A stretch of 64,000 bases of DNA from an uncultured Bacteroidia bacterium (GTDB lineage Bacteria > Bacteroidota > Bacteroidia > Bacteroidales > UBA932), in the NCBI GenBank assembly GCA_902794005.1, contig CADBFO010000016.1, positions 17,241-81,240 on the forward strand, in the 5' to 3' direction. Shown piece after piece: positions 8,123 through 16,006 of the stretch. The translations under genes and the position numbers were made by a program. Each line of letters starts with the position of its first letter. Position 1 is the stretch's first letter. The notes below the pieces were generated by a model. That model was given only the letters and a program-made list of their open reading frames with translations. It was not told the origin of the DNA and did no database searches.

Positions 8123-8593
8123 ATGAAAGTGTTCAGACATATCGGCATCTTTCTTGCAGCAACCCTTCTGCTCAGTTCCTGCGGCCTTTCCAAAGTGAAA
8201 GACATTGCCGTAACCAACGTGGGGATTGCGTATATCGTCCCCACATCGGCCAGGTCTGTGGACGCAAAACTGCTGCTGGGAATCAACAATCCCGCCTGCA
8301 GGCTGGCTGTCCAGGAAGTGAGCGGTGTCCTCCGCTACAACGACAAGCCCGTCGCCCATTTTTCAACCGGTCCGCTGGAACTGCAACCCAAAACGGAGGA
8401 CACCTACGAGCTCCCCTGCACCGTGGTCCTGGACGACGGTATTTCCATCCTGGAAGTGCTGATGATTGCTGCCAAAAATTCCCTGGACGGTCTCAAGGCC
8501 GACGTTTACATCCAAGGCGCCCTCAAGAAGAACGGAGTGCTGAGAGCTCCCCTCTCTTTCCGGGACCTGGACATTTCCCAATTCAAAAAGTAA
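8123..8593 (+). CDS. LEA-type-2-like lipoprotein
   Basis: A 156-residue lipoprotein: signal peptide MKVFRHIGIFLAATLLLSSC with lipobox LSSC (Cys20). The mature domain (LLLGINNPACRLAVQEVSGVLRYNDKPV..) follows the alternating pattern of LEA14/WHy-like beta-sandwich domains, where '.v.i.NP...l.v..v...l...g..va' recurs. The function is unknown; it is probably periplasmic or on the inner face of the outer membrane. It is followed after 3 bp by an exported SPOR-like protein. Confidence 0.6.
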   Translation: MKVFRHIGIFLAATLLLSSCGLSKVKDIAVTNVGIAYIVPTSARSVDAKLLLGINNPACRLAVQEVSGVLRYNDKPVAHFSTGPLELQPKTEDTYELPCTVVLDDGISILEVLMIAAKNSLDGLKADVYIQGALKKNGVLRAPLSFRDLDISQFKK

Positions 8594-8596
8594 GTC

Positions 8597-9055
8597 ATGA
8601 AACGGATTTTTGTCATATTCACGCTTCTTATGCTGGGCGGGGTTTCCCTGCGGGCACAGGACACAACCCGTACCGCTCCGGTTGACTCCACGCTCATCGG
8701 CAAGAGCATTCTTTCCGTCCTGGGGCCCGGTGTCCAGCTGGAGCAAAGCGCCGCCGTGCGCCAAGCCCTGGAAAACTACACCCGGTCCAACGCGGACAAG
8801 CCCATCAACGGTTATCGCATCCGCGTTTTCTACGACAACGGTCCGCAGGCGCGCGCCAAATCGGAGAGCATCGAACAGGTTCTCCGGAAACAGTTTCCGG
8901 GAACGGGCGTGTACCGTTCTTTCGAGAGTCCCAATTACAAGGTGAGCATCGGAGATTTCCGTTCCAAGGATGAAGCCCTGCGTATCTTCAACGCCCTCAA
9001 GGGGGCCTATCCCACGGCATTCATCATCAAAGAAAGCATCAACTATCCGCATTAA
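8597..9055 (+). CDS. Exported SPOR-domain-like protein
   Basis: A 152-residue protein with an N-terminal signal peptide (MKRIFVIFTLLMLGGVSLRAQ). Its C-terminal half resembles a SPOR domain: GYRIRVFYDNGPQARAKSES, then YRSFESPNYKVSIGDFRSKD, with 'YkV.iGdF.s..eA' being the family hallmark. SPOR domains bind denuded septal peptidoglycan, so a cell-wall or division role is plausible. It is tightly spaced between the lipoprotein and rpoN. Confidence 0.72.
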   Translation: MKRIFVIFTLLMLGGVSLRAQDTTRTAPVDSTLIGKSILSVLGPGVQLEQSAAVRQALENYTRSNADKPINGYRIRVFYDNGPQARAKSESIEQVLRKQFPGTGVYRSFESPNYKVSIGDFRSKDEALRIFNALKGAYPTAFIIKESINYPH

Positions 9056-9058
9056 GCC

Positions 9059-10510
9059 ATGGCTGCCATCGAACAGGGACTTCAACAGAAACAGCAGCAG
9101 AAACTCTCACCGCTTCAGATTCAGACCATCAAACTGATCGAGATGCCGGTGCAGGCCCTGGAACAGCATGTGCGGGAAGTCCTCAGCGACAATCCCGTCC
9201 TGGACGACACCCCCCGGAAAGGAGAAGACGAGCCCCGTGACATCTCCATTTCCGAAGTGGAGGAAAAAGAACAGAGCGGCGGCTCCCTGGAAGACAACTA
9301 CGCTCCGCAGGACGACGACATCCCCTCCTACAATCTCCACGTGAACAACTGGGGCAAGGACGAGCGTCCGGAATACAACACCTTCTCCGTCAAGCAGAGC
9401 TTCACCCAAAGTCTCCAGGAGCAGCTTGGTTACCGTAATCTCACGGACCACCAGCGCACCATAGCCTCTTTCATCATCGGCTCGCTGGACGATGACGGCT
9501 ATCTGCGGCGGGACATCGAAACCCTCGTGGACGATCTCGCCTTCCGGGCCGGTATCGAATCCAATGCCGAAGAAGTGGAGAAAATGCTGCGGGTGGTGCA
9601 GGAATTCGAACCGTCCGGCGTAGGGGCCCGGGACCTTCGTGAATGCCTCCTGATCCAACTGGACGACAAGAAACGCACGCCGTCCGTAGTCAACGCCATC
9701 CGGGTTCTGACAGACCAGTTCGAAGCCTTCAAAAACCGCCATTTCCAGAAAATCATGGCCCGGCTCCACCTGTCGGAGGACGAAATGAAGGCTGTGCTGG
9801 AAGAGATCCGCCGCCTGAATCCTTCTCCCGGCGGCCAGATTGACGATTCCTACAACGACCAGGCCCAGCAGGTGGTGCCGGATTTCCAGCTGGACTATGA
9901 GAACGGCCAGCTCATCCTGTCGATGCCCCGTTTCAGCATCCCGGAACTCCGCATCAACCGCAAATACTCCGAAATCATGGAGAACGGCCGCATGTCCCAG
10001 TCCCGGGCCGACAAGGAAGCCGCCACTTTTGTCAAGCAGAAGATTGATTCGGCCAAGTGGTTCATCGAAGCGCTCCGCCAGCGGCAAAATACCCTGGAAA
10101 GCACCATGCGCGCCATTATAGACTACCAGCACGATTACTTCATCGACGGGGACGAAAGTTCCCTCAGGCCGATGGTACTCAAGGATATCGCGGAAAAGAC
10201 CGGATTTGACATCTCCACCATCTCCCGTGTGGTGAACAGCAAGTGGATTGAGACGCATTTCGGAATTTTCCCCCTCAAGTATTTCTTCTCCGAAGGCCTG
10301 GAAAACAGCGAAGGAGACCAGGTGAGCACCCGAGAAATCAAGAAGGCCCTCCGCGAGATGGTGGACGGCGAAGACAAGCACAACCCGCTCACCGACGACG
10401 AACTGGTGGACGGACTGGCCGCCAAGGGCTACAAAGTGGCCCGCCGCACCATTGCCAAGTACCGTTCCCTGCTGGACATTCCCAAAGCCCGCCTCCGCCG
10501 CGAACTGTAA
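9059..10510 (+). CDS. rpoN: RNA polymerase sigma-54 factor
   Basis: This is sigma-N, 483 residues. The N-terminal activator-interacting region is Gln/Leu-rich (LQQKQQQKLSPLQIQTIKL), followed by an acidic linker (about 55-95) and a core-binding domain. The DNA-binding end carries the helix-turn-helix ISTISRVVNSKWIETHFG and the RpoN box ARRTIAKYR near the C terminus. It sits 3 bp after the SPOR-like gene and before a terminator. No sigma-54 activator gene was seen in the window. Confidence 0.96.
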   Translation: MAAIEQGLQQKQQQKLSPLQIQTIKLIEMPVQALEQHVREVLSDNPVLDDTPRKGEDEPRDISISEVEEKEQSGGSLEDNYAPQDDDIPSYNLHVNNWGKDERPEYNTFSVKQSFTQSLQEQLGYRNLTDHQRTIASFIIGSLDDDGYLRRDIETLVDDLAFRAGIESNAEEVEKMLRVVQEFEPSGVGARDLRECLLIQLDDKKRTPSVVNAIRVLTDQFEAFKNRHFQKIMARLHLSEDEMKAVLEEIRRLNPSPGGQIDDSYNDQAQQVVPDFQLDYENGQLILSMPRFSIPELRINRKYSEIMENGRMSQSRADKEAATFVKQKIDSAKWFIEALRQRQNTLESTMRAIIDYQHDYFIDGDESSLRPMVLKDIAEKTGFDISTISRVVNSKWIETHFGIFPLKYFFSEGLENSEGDQVSTREIKKALREMVDGEDKHNPLTDDELVDGLAAKGYKVARRTIAKYRSLLDIPKARLRREL

Positions 10511-10530
10511 AGCTTTTTCGACCGATCATG

Positions 10531-10563
10531 AACGCCTTTGCCTTCTGGCAGGGCGTTATTTTT
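10531..10563 (+). terminator. Terminator between rpoN and the dcw cluster
   Basis: A hairpin with arms AACGCC..GCC and GGC..GGCGTT (small internal bulge, TTCT loop) is followed by ATTTTTG. It separates rpoN from the mraZ promoter. Confidence 0.65.
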
Positions 10564-10579
10564 GCGTGTTAAAAACTTT

Positions 10580-10617
10580 GTGGAAAAAAATGGAAGAAAG
10601 TGTAATAAAGTGGAAAA
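10580..10617 (+). promoter_or_regulatory. Probable MraZ operator: four 10-bp direct repeats
   Basis: The motif G/A-TGGAA (once GTGTAA) recurs with exact 10-nt spacing: TGG at 10581, 10591 and 10611, TGT at 10601. MraZ proteins of other bacteria bind TGGG-type boxes with the same 10-nt period upstream of mraZ. The array ends 8 nt before the -7 box, so binding should block or modulate transcription of the whole dcw cluster. Confidence 0.7.
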
Positions 10618-10624
10618 ATTTTCT

Positions 10625-10632
10625 TACCTTTG
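10625..10632 (+). promoter_or_regulatory. Promoter -7 box (TACCTTTG) of the dcw cluster
   Basis: A TAnnTTTG box directly downstream of the repeat array and 37 bp before the mraZ ATG at 10670. It is the only clear promoter seen before the long run of cell-wall genes. Confidence 0.78.
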
Positions 10633-10669
10633 TAACCAAGCGTGAAAGTAGAAAGTCAAACAAGGGTCT

Positions 10670-11131
10670 ATGGTCAGATTTTTCGGCAATGCCACCGGCA
10701 AGGTAGATGACAAGGGGCGCATCGTGCTCCCTGCCATTTTCCGTGACGCCCTGGTGCGTGGCGGGGCCGAAGAAATGACCCTCATCGTAAAGAAAAACGT
10801 TCAGCAGCGCTGTCTGGATTTGTTTGCGTATGAGGAATGGGTGCGCCGCAGCGACCTGGTGCTGGAAGGCCTGGACCCCGAACTCAATACCGAAGACGCT
10901 GATTTTTGGACCAAGTACAACGACGGCGTCTTCCCTGTTGTCCCGGACGGAAAACTGGGCCGGCTGAATGTCCCGTCGCAGCTGCTTGAGAGTGCAGGTA
11001 TTACCAAAGAGGTAGTATTCGGCGGTGTCGGCTACAAACTCCAGATCTGGGCTGCAGAGGCCAGGGAGGCCGGCCTTCTCTCCGACGAGAAGTTCAAAGA
11101 GACCGCATCGAGACTATCTTCCAAGAAATAA
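10670..11131 (+). CDS. mraZ: Transcriptional regulator MraZ
   Basis: This 153-residue protein has two SpoVT/AbrB-like half-domains: FFGNATGKVDDKGRIVLPAIFR at the N terminus and PVVPDGKLGRLNVPSQLLESAG in the second half. These are the family's two 'D.kGRi.iP' signatures. MraZ is a DNA-binding repressor of its own dcw operon. It is the first gene of the cluster here, with a matching repeat array upstream. Confidence 0.95.
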   Translation: MVRFFGNATGKVDDKGRIVLPAIFRDALVRGGAEEMTLIVKKNVQQRCLDLFAYEEWVRRSDLVLEGLDPELNTEDADFWTKYNDGVFPVVPDGKLGRLNVPSQLLESAGITKEVVFGGVGYKLQIWAAEAREAGLLSDEKFKETASRLSSKK

Positions 11132-11146
11132 CGGGAGGGTCTCGAA

Positions 11147-12058
11147 ATGTCTGAATATCATATCCCTGTGCTCCTGACAGAAAGCGTTTCTGCTCTGGTC
11201 ACGAATCCTGATGGAACATACGCAGATGCCACTTTCGGAGGCGGTGGACACACCGCCGCCGTACTTTCACGCTTAAACGCCGGCGGGAGAGTCATCGCCT
11301 TCGATCGTGACATCGATGCCATCGCCAACGCCCCCGGGGACCCGAGGCTCACGCTCATCCACAACAACTTCCGCTTCATCGAAAACTACGCCCGCCACGA
11401 AGGGGTGCAGTTCGATGGCATCCTGGCCGACCTGGGCGTTTCCTCGCATCAGTTCGACACCGCCGACCGGGGATTCAGCTTCCGCTTCGAGGAGGCTCCG
11501 CTGGACATGCGCATGAACCGGGAAGGAGCCCTGACGGCCGCAGAGGTGGTGAACAGCTATGCCGAGGAAGACCTCGCCCGCATCCTGGGCCTGTACGGAG
11601 AAGTGGACGGTGCGCGCAACATGGCCCGCCTCATCGTGAAAGCCCGCGCCCTGCGTCCGCTCGCCACCACCGGAGACCTGGACCGGGCCATCGCCCGCAT
11701 GCTGCCCCCCGGGGCCGAGCACAAGGTTCTGGCCAAGGTGTATCAGGCCCTCCGCATCGAAGTGAACCAGGAGATGCGCTCCCTGGAAAAATTCCTGGAA
11801 GGAGCCGCCAGAAGCCTCAAGCCGGGCGGCCGCCTGGTGGTGATCACCTACCACAGCCTGGAAGACCGCATGGTGAAGAACTACATCAAGACCGGGAACG
11901 TGGAAGGGAAGATGGAAAAGGATGCCTTCGGCCGCATGGAAACGCCGCTGCAGGCCGTGAACCGGAAGCCCGTCCTCCCGGAAGAAAGTGAAATCGCCGG
12001 AAACACCCGCGCCCGCAGCGCGAAGCTCCGGATAGCGGAAAGGAGGGCGGCCGAATGA
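11147..12058 (+). CDS. rsmH: 16S rRNA (cytosine-1402-N4) methyltransferase RsmH
   Basis: This is RsmH (MraW), which methylates C1402 of 16S rRNA. The 303-residue protein opens with YHIPVLLTESV and carries the SAM-binding segment YADATFGGGGHTAAVL. DGILADLGVSSHQFD and GGRLVVITYHSLEDRMVK are the family's other strong motifs. It has a good purine-rich site (GGGAGG) before its ATG, and its stop overlaps the ftsL-like start (ATGA). Confidence 0.97.
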   Translation: MSEYHIPVLLTESVSALVTNPDGTYADATFGGGGHTAAVLSRLNAGGRVIAFDRDIDAIANAPGDPRLTLIHNNFRFIENYARHEGVQFDGILADLGVSSHQFDTADRGFSFRFEEAPLDMRMNREGALTAAEVVNSYAEEDLARILGLYGEVDGARNMARLIVKARALRPLATTGDLDRAIARMLPPGAEHKVLAKVYQALRIEVNQEMRSLEKFLEGAARSLKPGGRLVVITYHSLEDRMVKNYIKTGNVEGKMEKDAFGRMETPLQAVNRKPVLPEESEIAGNTRARSAKLRIAERRAAE

Positions 12059-12396
12059 GTTTCAAAAGCGCCTGGACCACTTTCCGCAACCTGATGCGCG
12101 CCCTTCGGAACGGAGAATTCCTGCTCCGCGTCCGGGCCGACAAATACTATATGCACATCATGTACCTGTTCCTGCTCATGTGGGTGACCATCCTCCTGAG
12201 CCTGCAGGTTGACAAGACCCTTACCAAAGCCGGAGACAACCAGGCCGCCCTCGACGTGCTCCGCATCCATTATGCCGAGAAAGAGGCCGCCCTCGTGAAA
12301 CTGCACAGCGCATCGGCCGCAGAAGCCCGCCTGAAACAGCTGGGAGTGGACATCAGCCTGCCCCAGGAACCCGCGACCATTATCAAGAGCAAATGA
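12055..12396 (+). CDS. FtsL-like division protein
   Basis: A 113-residue single-pass membrane protein between rsmH and the PBP gene, the position of ftsL. A membrane segment (YMHIMYLFLLMWVTILLSLQV, about 33-53) follows a short cytoplasmic N terminus. The periplasmic part is a short coiled coil with the ending RLKQLGVDISLP, typical of Bacteroidota FtsL-type proteins. It should form the FtsQBL-like divisome complex. FtsL is poorly conserved, so position weighs heavily in this call. Confidence 0.8.
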   Translation: MSFKSAWTTFRNLMRALRNGEFLLRVRADKYYMHIMYLFLLMWVTILLSLQVDKTLTKAGDNQAALDVLRIHYAEKEAALVKLHSASAAEARLKQLGVDISLPQEPATIIKSK

Positions 12397-14483
12397 GCAA
12401 GAAACAGAGCGAAATAAAGGACACCATCGAAAACCGCGACAGAATCCACGTGGTGATGTTCTTCCTGTCCCTGATGTTCATGCTCCTGGGCGTCGCCATC
12501 TTGGTGCGCATCGTCCAGATCCAAGCCACGTACACGGTGGACGAAAAGGTAATCGGCCTGTTCCGTCCCTCCGTGCAGAAACACGTGGACCAGCCCGTAC
12601 GCGGGAAAATCCTTGCCACCGACGGAAGGCCGCTGGCCATTTCGGCCCCGCTCTACGACATTTACATGGACTGCACGGTGCGCAAGCAGGATTATATCGA
12701 TCTTGGAAAAGACAGCCTGGAGCGCGCCTGGAGGGCCAAAGCCCGTGAGCTGGCCACCTACCTGAGCAACGAGTTCAGGGACAAGAGCGCCGAAGCCTAC
12801 GCCAAGGCCATCCTGGAAGGCCGTGACAAGGGAGCCAAATACCTCCGCATCCAGAAGAACATAGACCTGAGCACCCTGAACAAGGTCAAAACTTTCCCCC
12901 TGTTCCGGGAAGGTCCCTACACCGGCGGATTCATCGTGGAAAAGCACGAAGAGCGCATCTATCCGTACGATTCCCTGGCCCGCCGCGTCATCGGCTATGT
13001 GAAAGAGCAGAACCGGATTGGCCTGGAGTCCAGTTTCGACAGCCAGCTGCATGGCCGGGAAGGATATGAATGGCGCCGTGTCACCGACAACAAGCGCTGG
13101 GTACGGGACCTGGATTCGGCCCAGGTGAAAGTGCAGGACGGCAATGACATCCGCACCACCCTCAACGTGGACTTCCAGGACATCGCCGACCGGGCCCTGC
13201 GCGCCCAGATTCAGGCCGATGACGGAGTCCGCGCCGGCATTTGCATCATCCTGGAAGCCAAGACAGGCGCCATCCGCGCCATGGTGAACCTCTCCCGCGG
13301 AAACACACCCCAGACCACCCTGTGGGAACGGGAGAACCTGTGCCTGCGGGAAGTGGGCGAACAGGGCTCCGTGATGAAAACGGTCACCCTGGTATCCCTG
13401 GTGGAGGACGGCTATGTCAAGAGCCTGGAACAGACCATTCCCACCAACAACGGCTTTGTCCCCGGCGGTTACAACCAGGACGTCCACATCCTGGATTACC
13501 AAAGGCAGACCGGACGCCGGGACATCACCGTCATGCACGGCTTCGAGATTTCCTCCAACTACGTATTCACCTATCTGGCCGAGAATTACTACGGCAAGAG
13601 GCCGCAGGAAATGTTCGACCACATTTATTCCTACCGCTTCGGAGAGGCGTTCGACTTTGACATCTCCGGCATGGGAACGCCTGTGGTGAACCGGCCCGGC
13701 ACGCCCGGCTGGTCCAGGACCACCCTGGGCACAACCGCCTACGGATACAGCATGGCCGTCACGCCCCTGCACGTCGCCACTTTCTACAACGGCATTGCCA
13801 ACAAGGGCACCATGATGAAGCCCTACCTGGTGGAAAGCGTGGAGAAAGACGGGAAGGTGCTCAAGCGCTTCGAGCCGTCGGCCCTGAACAGCAGCATCTG
13901 CTCCCCCGCCACGGCCGATACCGTCACCCGGGCCCTCCGCGCCGTGGTCAACGAAGGTACCGCCACACGGCTCAAGAGCGCCAAACTCTCCGTCGCAGGC
14001 AAAACCGGAACGGCCCGGGTCGTGCTGTCGCCCGGCGAAAGGGGCTCCAGCACAGATCCGTACAGCGACGGGGCGGGCCGCAAGAAATTCCAGGGTACTT
14101 TTGTCGGATTCTTCCCGGCAGAAAACCCCAAATATACCATCCTGGTAACGGTTTACTCCTATCCGTCGCACCGGAACTTCTACGGCGGCACGATGCCGGC
14201 CCTCGCCGTCCGCGAGATTGTGGACAAACTCTATGCACTGGACGGGGAATGGGACCAGGCCATCAAGCCCACCGCCGCCGTTCCCGTCATGGAGAAAGGA
14301 GCCGTGTCGGAGAAAGGCCTGGTGCCGGACCTGAAAGGATTCGGCCTCAAGGACGCCCTGTACACGTTGGAATCCATGGGGCTGAACTGCCAGTATAGCG
14401 GAGTGGGCCATGTGTCGGCCCAGTCTCCTGCCCCCGGGAGCAAGTATGAAAAGGGGCAAACGGTGAAAATAACGCTGAAATAA
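12393..14483 (+). CDS. ftsI: Division-specific transpeptidase FtsI/PBP3 with one PASTA domain
   Basis: This 696-residue class B penicillin-binding protein cross-links septal peptidoglycan. It has one membrane anchor (about 18-42), a dimerisation domain (PVRGKILATDGRPLA near 70) and the transpeptidase motifs: SVMK (Ser near 325), SSN (near 387) and KTGT (near 536). A single PASTA domain forms the C terminus (about 640-696), starting VPDLKGFGLKDAL. It overlaps both neighbours (ATGA with ftsL, TAATG with murE), indicating a translationally coupled cluster. Confidence 0.95.
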   Translation: MSKKQSEIKDTIENRDRIHVVMFFLSLMFMLLGVAILVRIVQIQATYTVDEKVIGLFRPSVQKHVDQPVRGKILATDGRPLAISAPLYDIYMDCTVRKQDYIDLGKDSLERAWRAKARELATYLSNEFRDKSAEAYAKAILEGRDKGAKYLRIQKNIDLSTLNKVKTFPLFREGPYTGGFIVEKHEERIYPYDSLARRVIGYVKEQNRIGLESSFDSQLHGREGYEWRRVTDNKRWVRDLDSAQVKVQDGNDIRTTLNVDFQDIADRALRAQIQADDGVRAGICIILEAKTGAIRAMVNLSRGNTPQTTLWERENLCLREVGEQGSVMKTVTLVSLVEDGYVKSLEQTIPTNNGFVPGGYNQDVHILDYQRQTGRRDITVMHGFEISSNYVFTYLAENYYGKRPQEMFDHIYSYRFGEAFDFDISGMGTPVVNRPGTPGWSRTTLGTTAYGYSMAVTPLHVATFYNGIANKGTMMKPYLVESVEKDGKVLKRFEPSALNSSICSPATADTVTRALRAVVNEGTATRLKSAKLSVAGKTGTARVVLSPGERGSSTDPYSDGAGRKKFQGTFVGFFPAENPKYTILVTVYSYPSHRNFYGGTMPALAVREIVDKLYALDGEWDQAIKPTAAVPVMEKGAVSEKGLVPDLKGFGLKDALYTLESMGLNCQYSGVGHVSAQSPAPGSKYEKGQTVKITLK

Positions 14484-16006
14484 TGAAACTGAACGAACTC
14501 ATACAGCACATTGATACGGTCTCTGTCCAGGGACCTGCCCACGTGAATGTGACGGCTGTCTGCAGCGACTCGCGGAAAGTAACGCCCGGAGCCCTGTTCA
14601 TCGCCGTGAAAGGCTACGCCAGCGACGGTCACGCCTATATATCGCAGGCTCTGGACAGAGGTGCTGTTGCCGTCATCTGCGAAGAACTTCCGGAAGGGGC
14701 GGAGGCCCTTTCTTCCGCGTCGCTTCGCGACCCAGTCCGGGCAAATGCTTCAGAAAGAGCCTCTGTCCCTTCCGGGGTATGCTTCGTGCAGGTTGCCAAC
14801 AGCCGGAAGGCCGTGGCCCTTGCGGCCGATGCCTTCTATGGACATCCTTCCGGCAAACTCACGCTGGTGGGCATCACCGGCACCAACGGCAAGACCACCA
14901 CGGTAACGCTGCTGTACAATCTGTTCCGCAATCTCGGCTATTCCTGCGGCCTTCTGTCCACCATCGCCAATTATGTCGACGGGCAGCGTCTGGAGACCGA
15001 AAACACCACCGTGGATCCCATTACGCTCAACAGCCTGCTCGCCCGGATGGTGGAAGCCGGCTGCGAGTACTGCTTCATGGAGGTGAGTTCCATCGGCGTG
15101 GAACAGGACCGCGTCACCGGGCTTCAGTTTGCCATGGGCATCTTTTCCAACCTCACCCACGACCACCTGGACTATCACAAGACCTTCGCCGAGTACCTTC
15201 GCTGCAAGAAACTGTTCTTTGACCAGCTCCCGAAGGACGCCATCGCCCTCATCAATGCCGACGACCGCAACGGGTCCGTGATGGTACAGAACACCAGGGC
15301 ACAGGTGGTCACGTATTCCGTACAGGGACTGGCGGACCATACCGCCCGCGTCCTTGAGCAGAACTTTGACGGAATGCTTCTCAAAATAGACGGGACCGAC
15401 ACCTGGTGCCGCCTGATTGGCCGGCACAATGCCTATAACCTGCTGGCCATCTACAGCACCGCCGTATGCCTGGGGGCCAACCCCACCGAAACGCTGGTGG
15501 CCCTTTCCCGCCTGGAAAGCGCTCCGGGCCGGCTGGAGAATCTCCGCGGCCCCAAGGGGCTCTCCGTCATCGTGGACTATGCCCATACGCCGGACGCCCT
15601 GCAGAACGTACTGACCACCCTCCGGGACATCGCCCCGGAAAGAACGCTGGTATGCCTGTTCGGCTGCGGCGGAGACCGCGACAAGACCAAGCGTCCGGAG
15701 ATGGCCCAGGTGGCCGCGAAACTGGCCGACCGGCTGGTCATCACGTCGGACAATCCCCGCACCGAAGACCCTGAAGCCATCATCGGCGACATCAAGGCCG
15801 GCCTGGACGGGAAGGGACTTGCAAAATCGCTGGTGGTTACCGACCGCCGGGAAGCCATCCGCACGGCCATCCTCACAGCCCCCCGGGAGAGCACCATCCT
15901 GCTGGCCGGAAAAGGGCACGAGACCTACCAGGTCATCGGCCACGAAAAACATCCCTTTGACGAAAAGGAAATCGTTACTGAAACTTTCAAACTGCTTGCC
16001 GAATGA
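14483..16006 (+). CDS. murE: UDP-MurNAc-tripeptide synthetase MurE, with an inserted palindromic element
   Basis: MurE adds the third amino acid of the peptidoglycan stem. The 507-residue protein has the ATP loop GITGTNGKTT (about 130-139), the UMP-binding N domain, and the DNPR motif (TSDNPRTEDPEAI) that marks meso-diaminopimelate specificity. Between CEEL and CFVQV, residues about 70-98 (PEGAEALSS..SERASVPSG) form an extra loop not expected in the family; it is encoded by a palindromic repeat described separately. The reading frame is otherwise intact. Start and stop overlap ftsI and mraY. Confidence 0.95.
   Translation: MKLNELIQHIDTVSVQGPAHVNVTAVCSDSRKVTPGALFIAVKGYASDGHAYISQALDRGAVAVICEELPEGAEALSSASLRDPVRANASERASVPSGVCFVQVANSRKAVALAADAFYGHPSGKLTLVGITGTNGKTTTVTLLYNLFRNLGYSCGLLSTIANYVDGQRLETENTTVDPITLNSLLARMVEAGCEYCFMEVSSIGVEQDRVTGLQFAMGIFSNLTHDHLDYHKTFAEYLRCKKLFFDQLPKDAIALINADDRNGSVMVQNTRAQVVTYSVQGLADHTARVLEQNFDGMLLKIDGTDTWCRLIGRHNAYNLLAIYSTAVCLGANPTETLVALSRLESAPGRLENLRGPKGLSVIVDYAHTPDALQNVLTTLRDIAPERTLVCLFGCGGDRDKTKRPEMAQVAAKLADRLVITSDNPRTEDPEAIIGDIKAGLDGKGLAKSLVVTDRREAIRTAILTAPRESTILLAGKGHETYQVIGHEKHPFDEKEIVTETFKLLAE
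14690..14775 (+). repeat. Palindromic insertion element inside murE (copy 1)
   Basis: This 86-bp stretch has inverted arms of 24 bp (14690-14713 and 14752-14775, four mismatches) around a 38-bp centre (14714-14751). The centre is 34/38 identical to the centre of a second element inside folP, read in that gene's coding direction. The element is read in frame as part of MurE and encodes the shared peptide SLRDPVRAN. It contains no stop codon in this frame. It resembles the Rickettsia palindromic elements in architecture, not in sequence. Confidence 0.85.

Noticed and set aside
12270-14459. A 729-codon minus-strand frame opposite ftsI
   Set aside because: ftsI is intact with all catalytic motifs and overlaps its neighbours correctly; the antisense frame is a compositional shadow.
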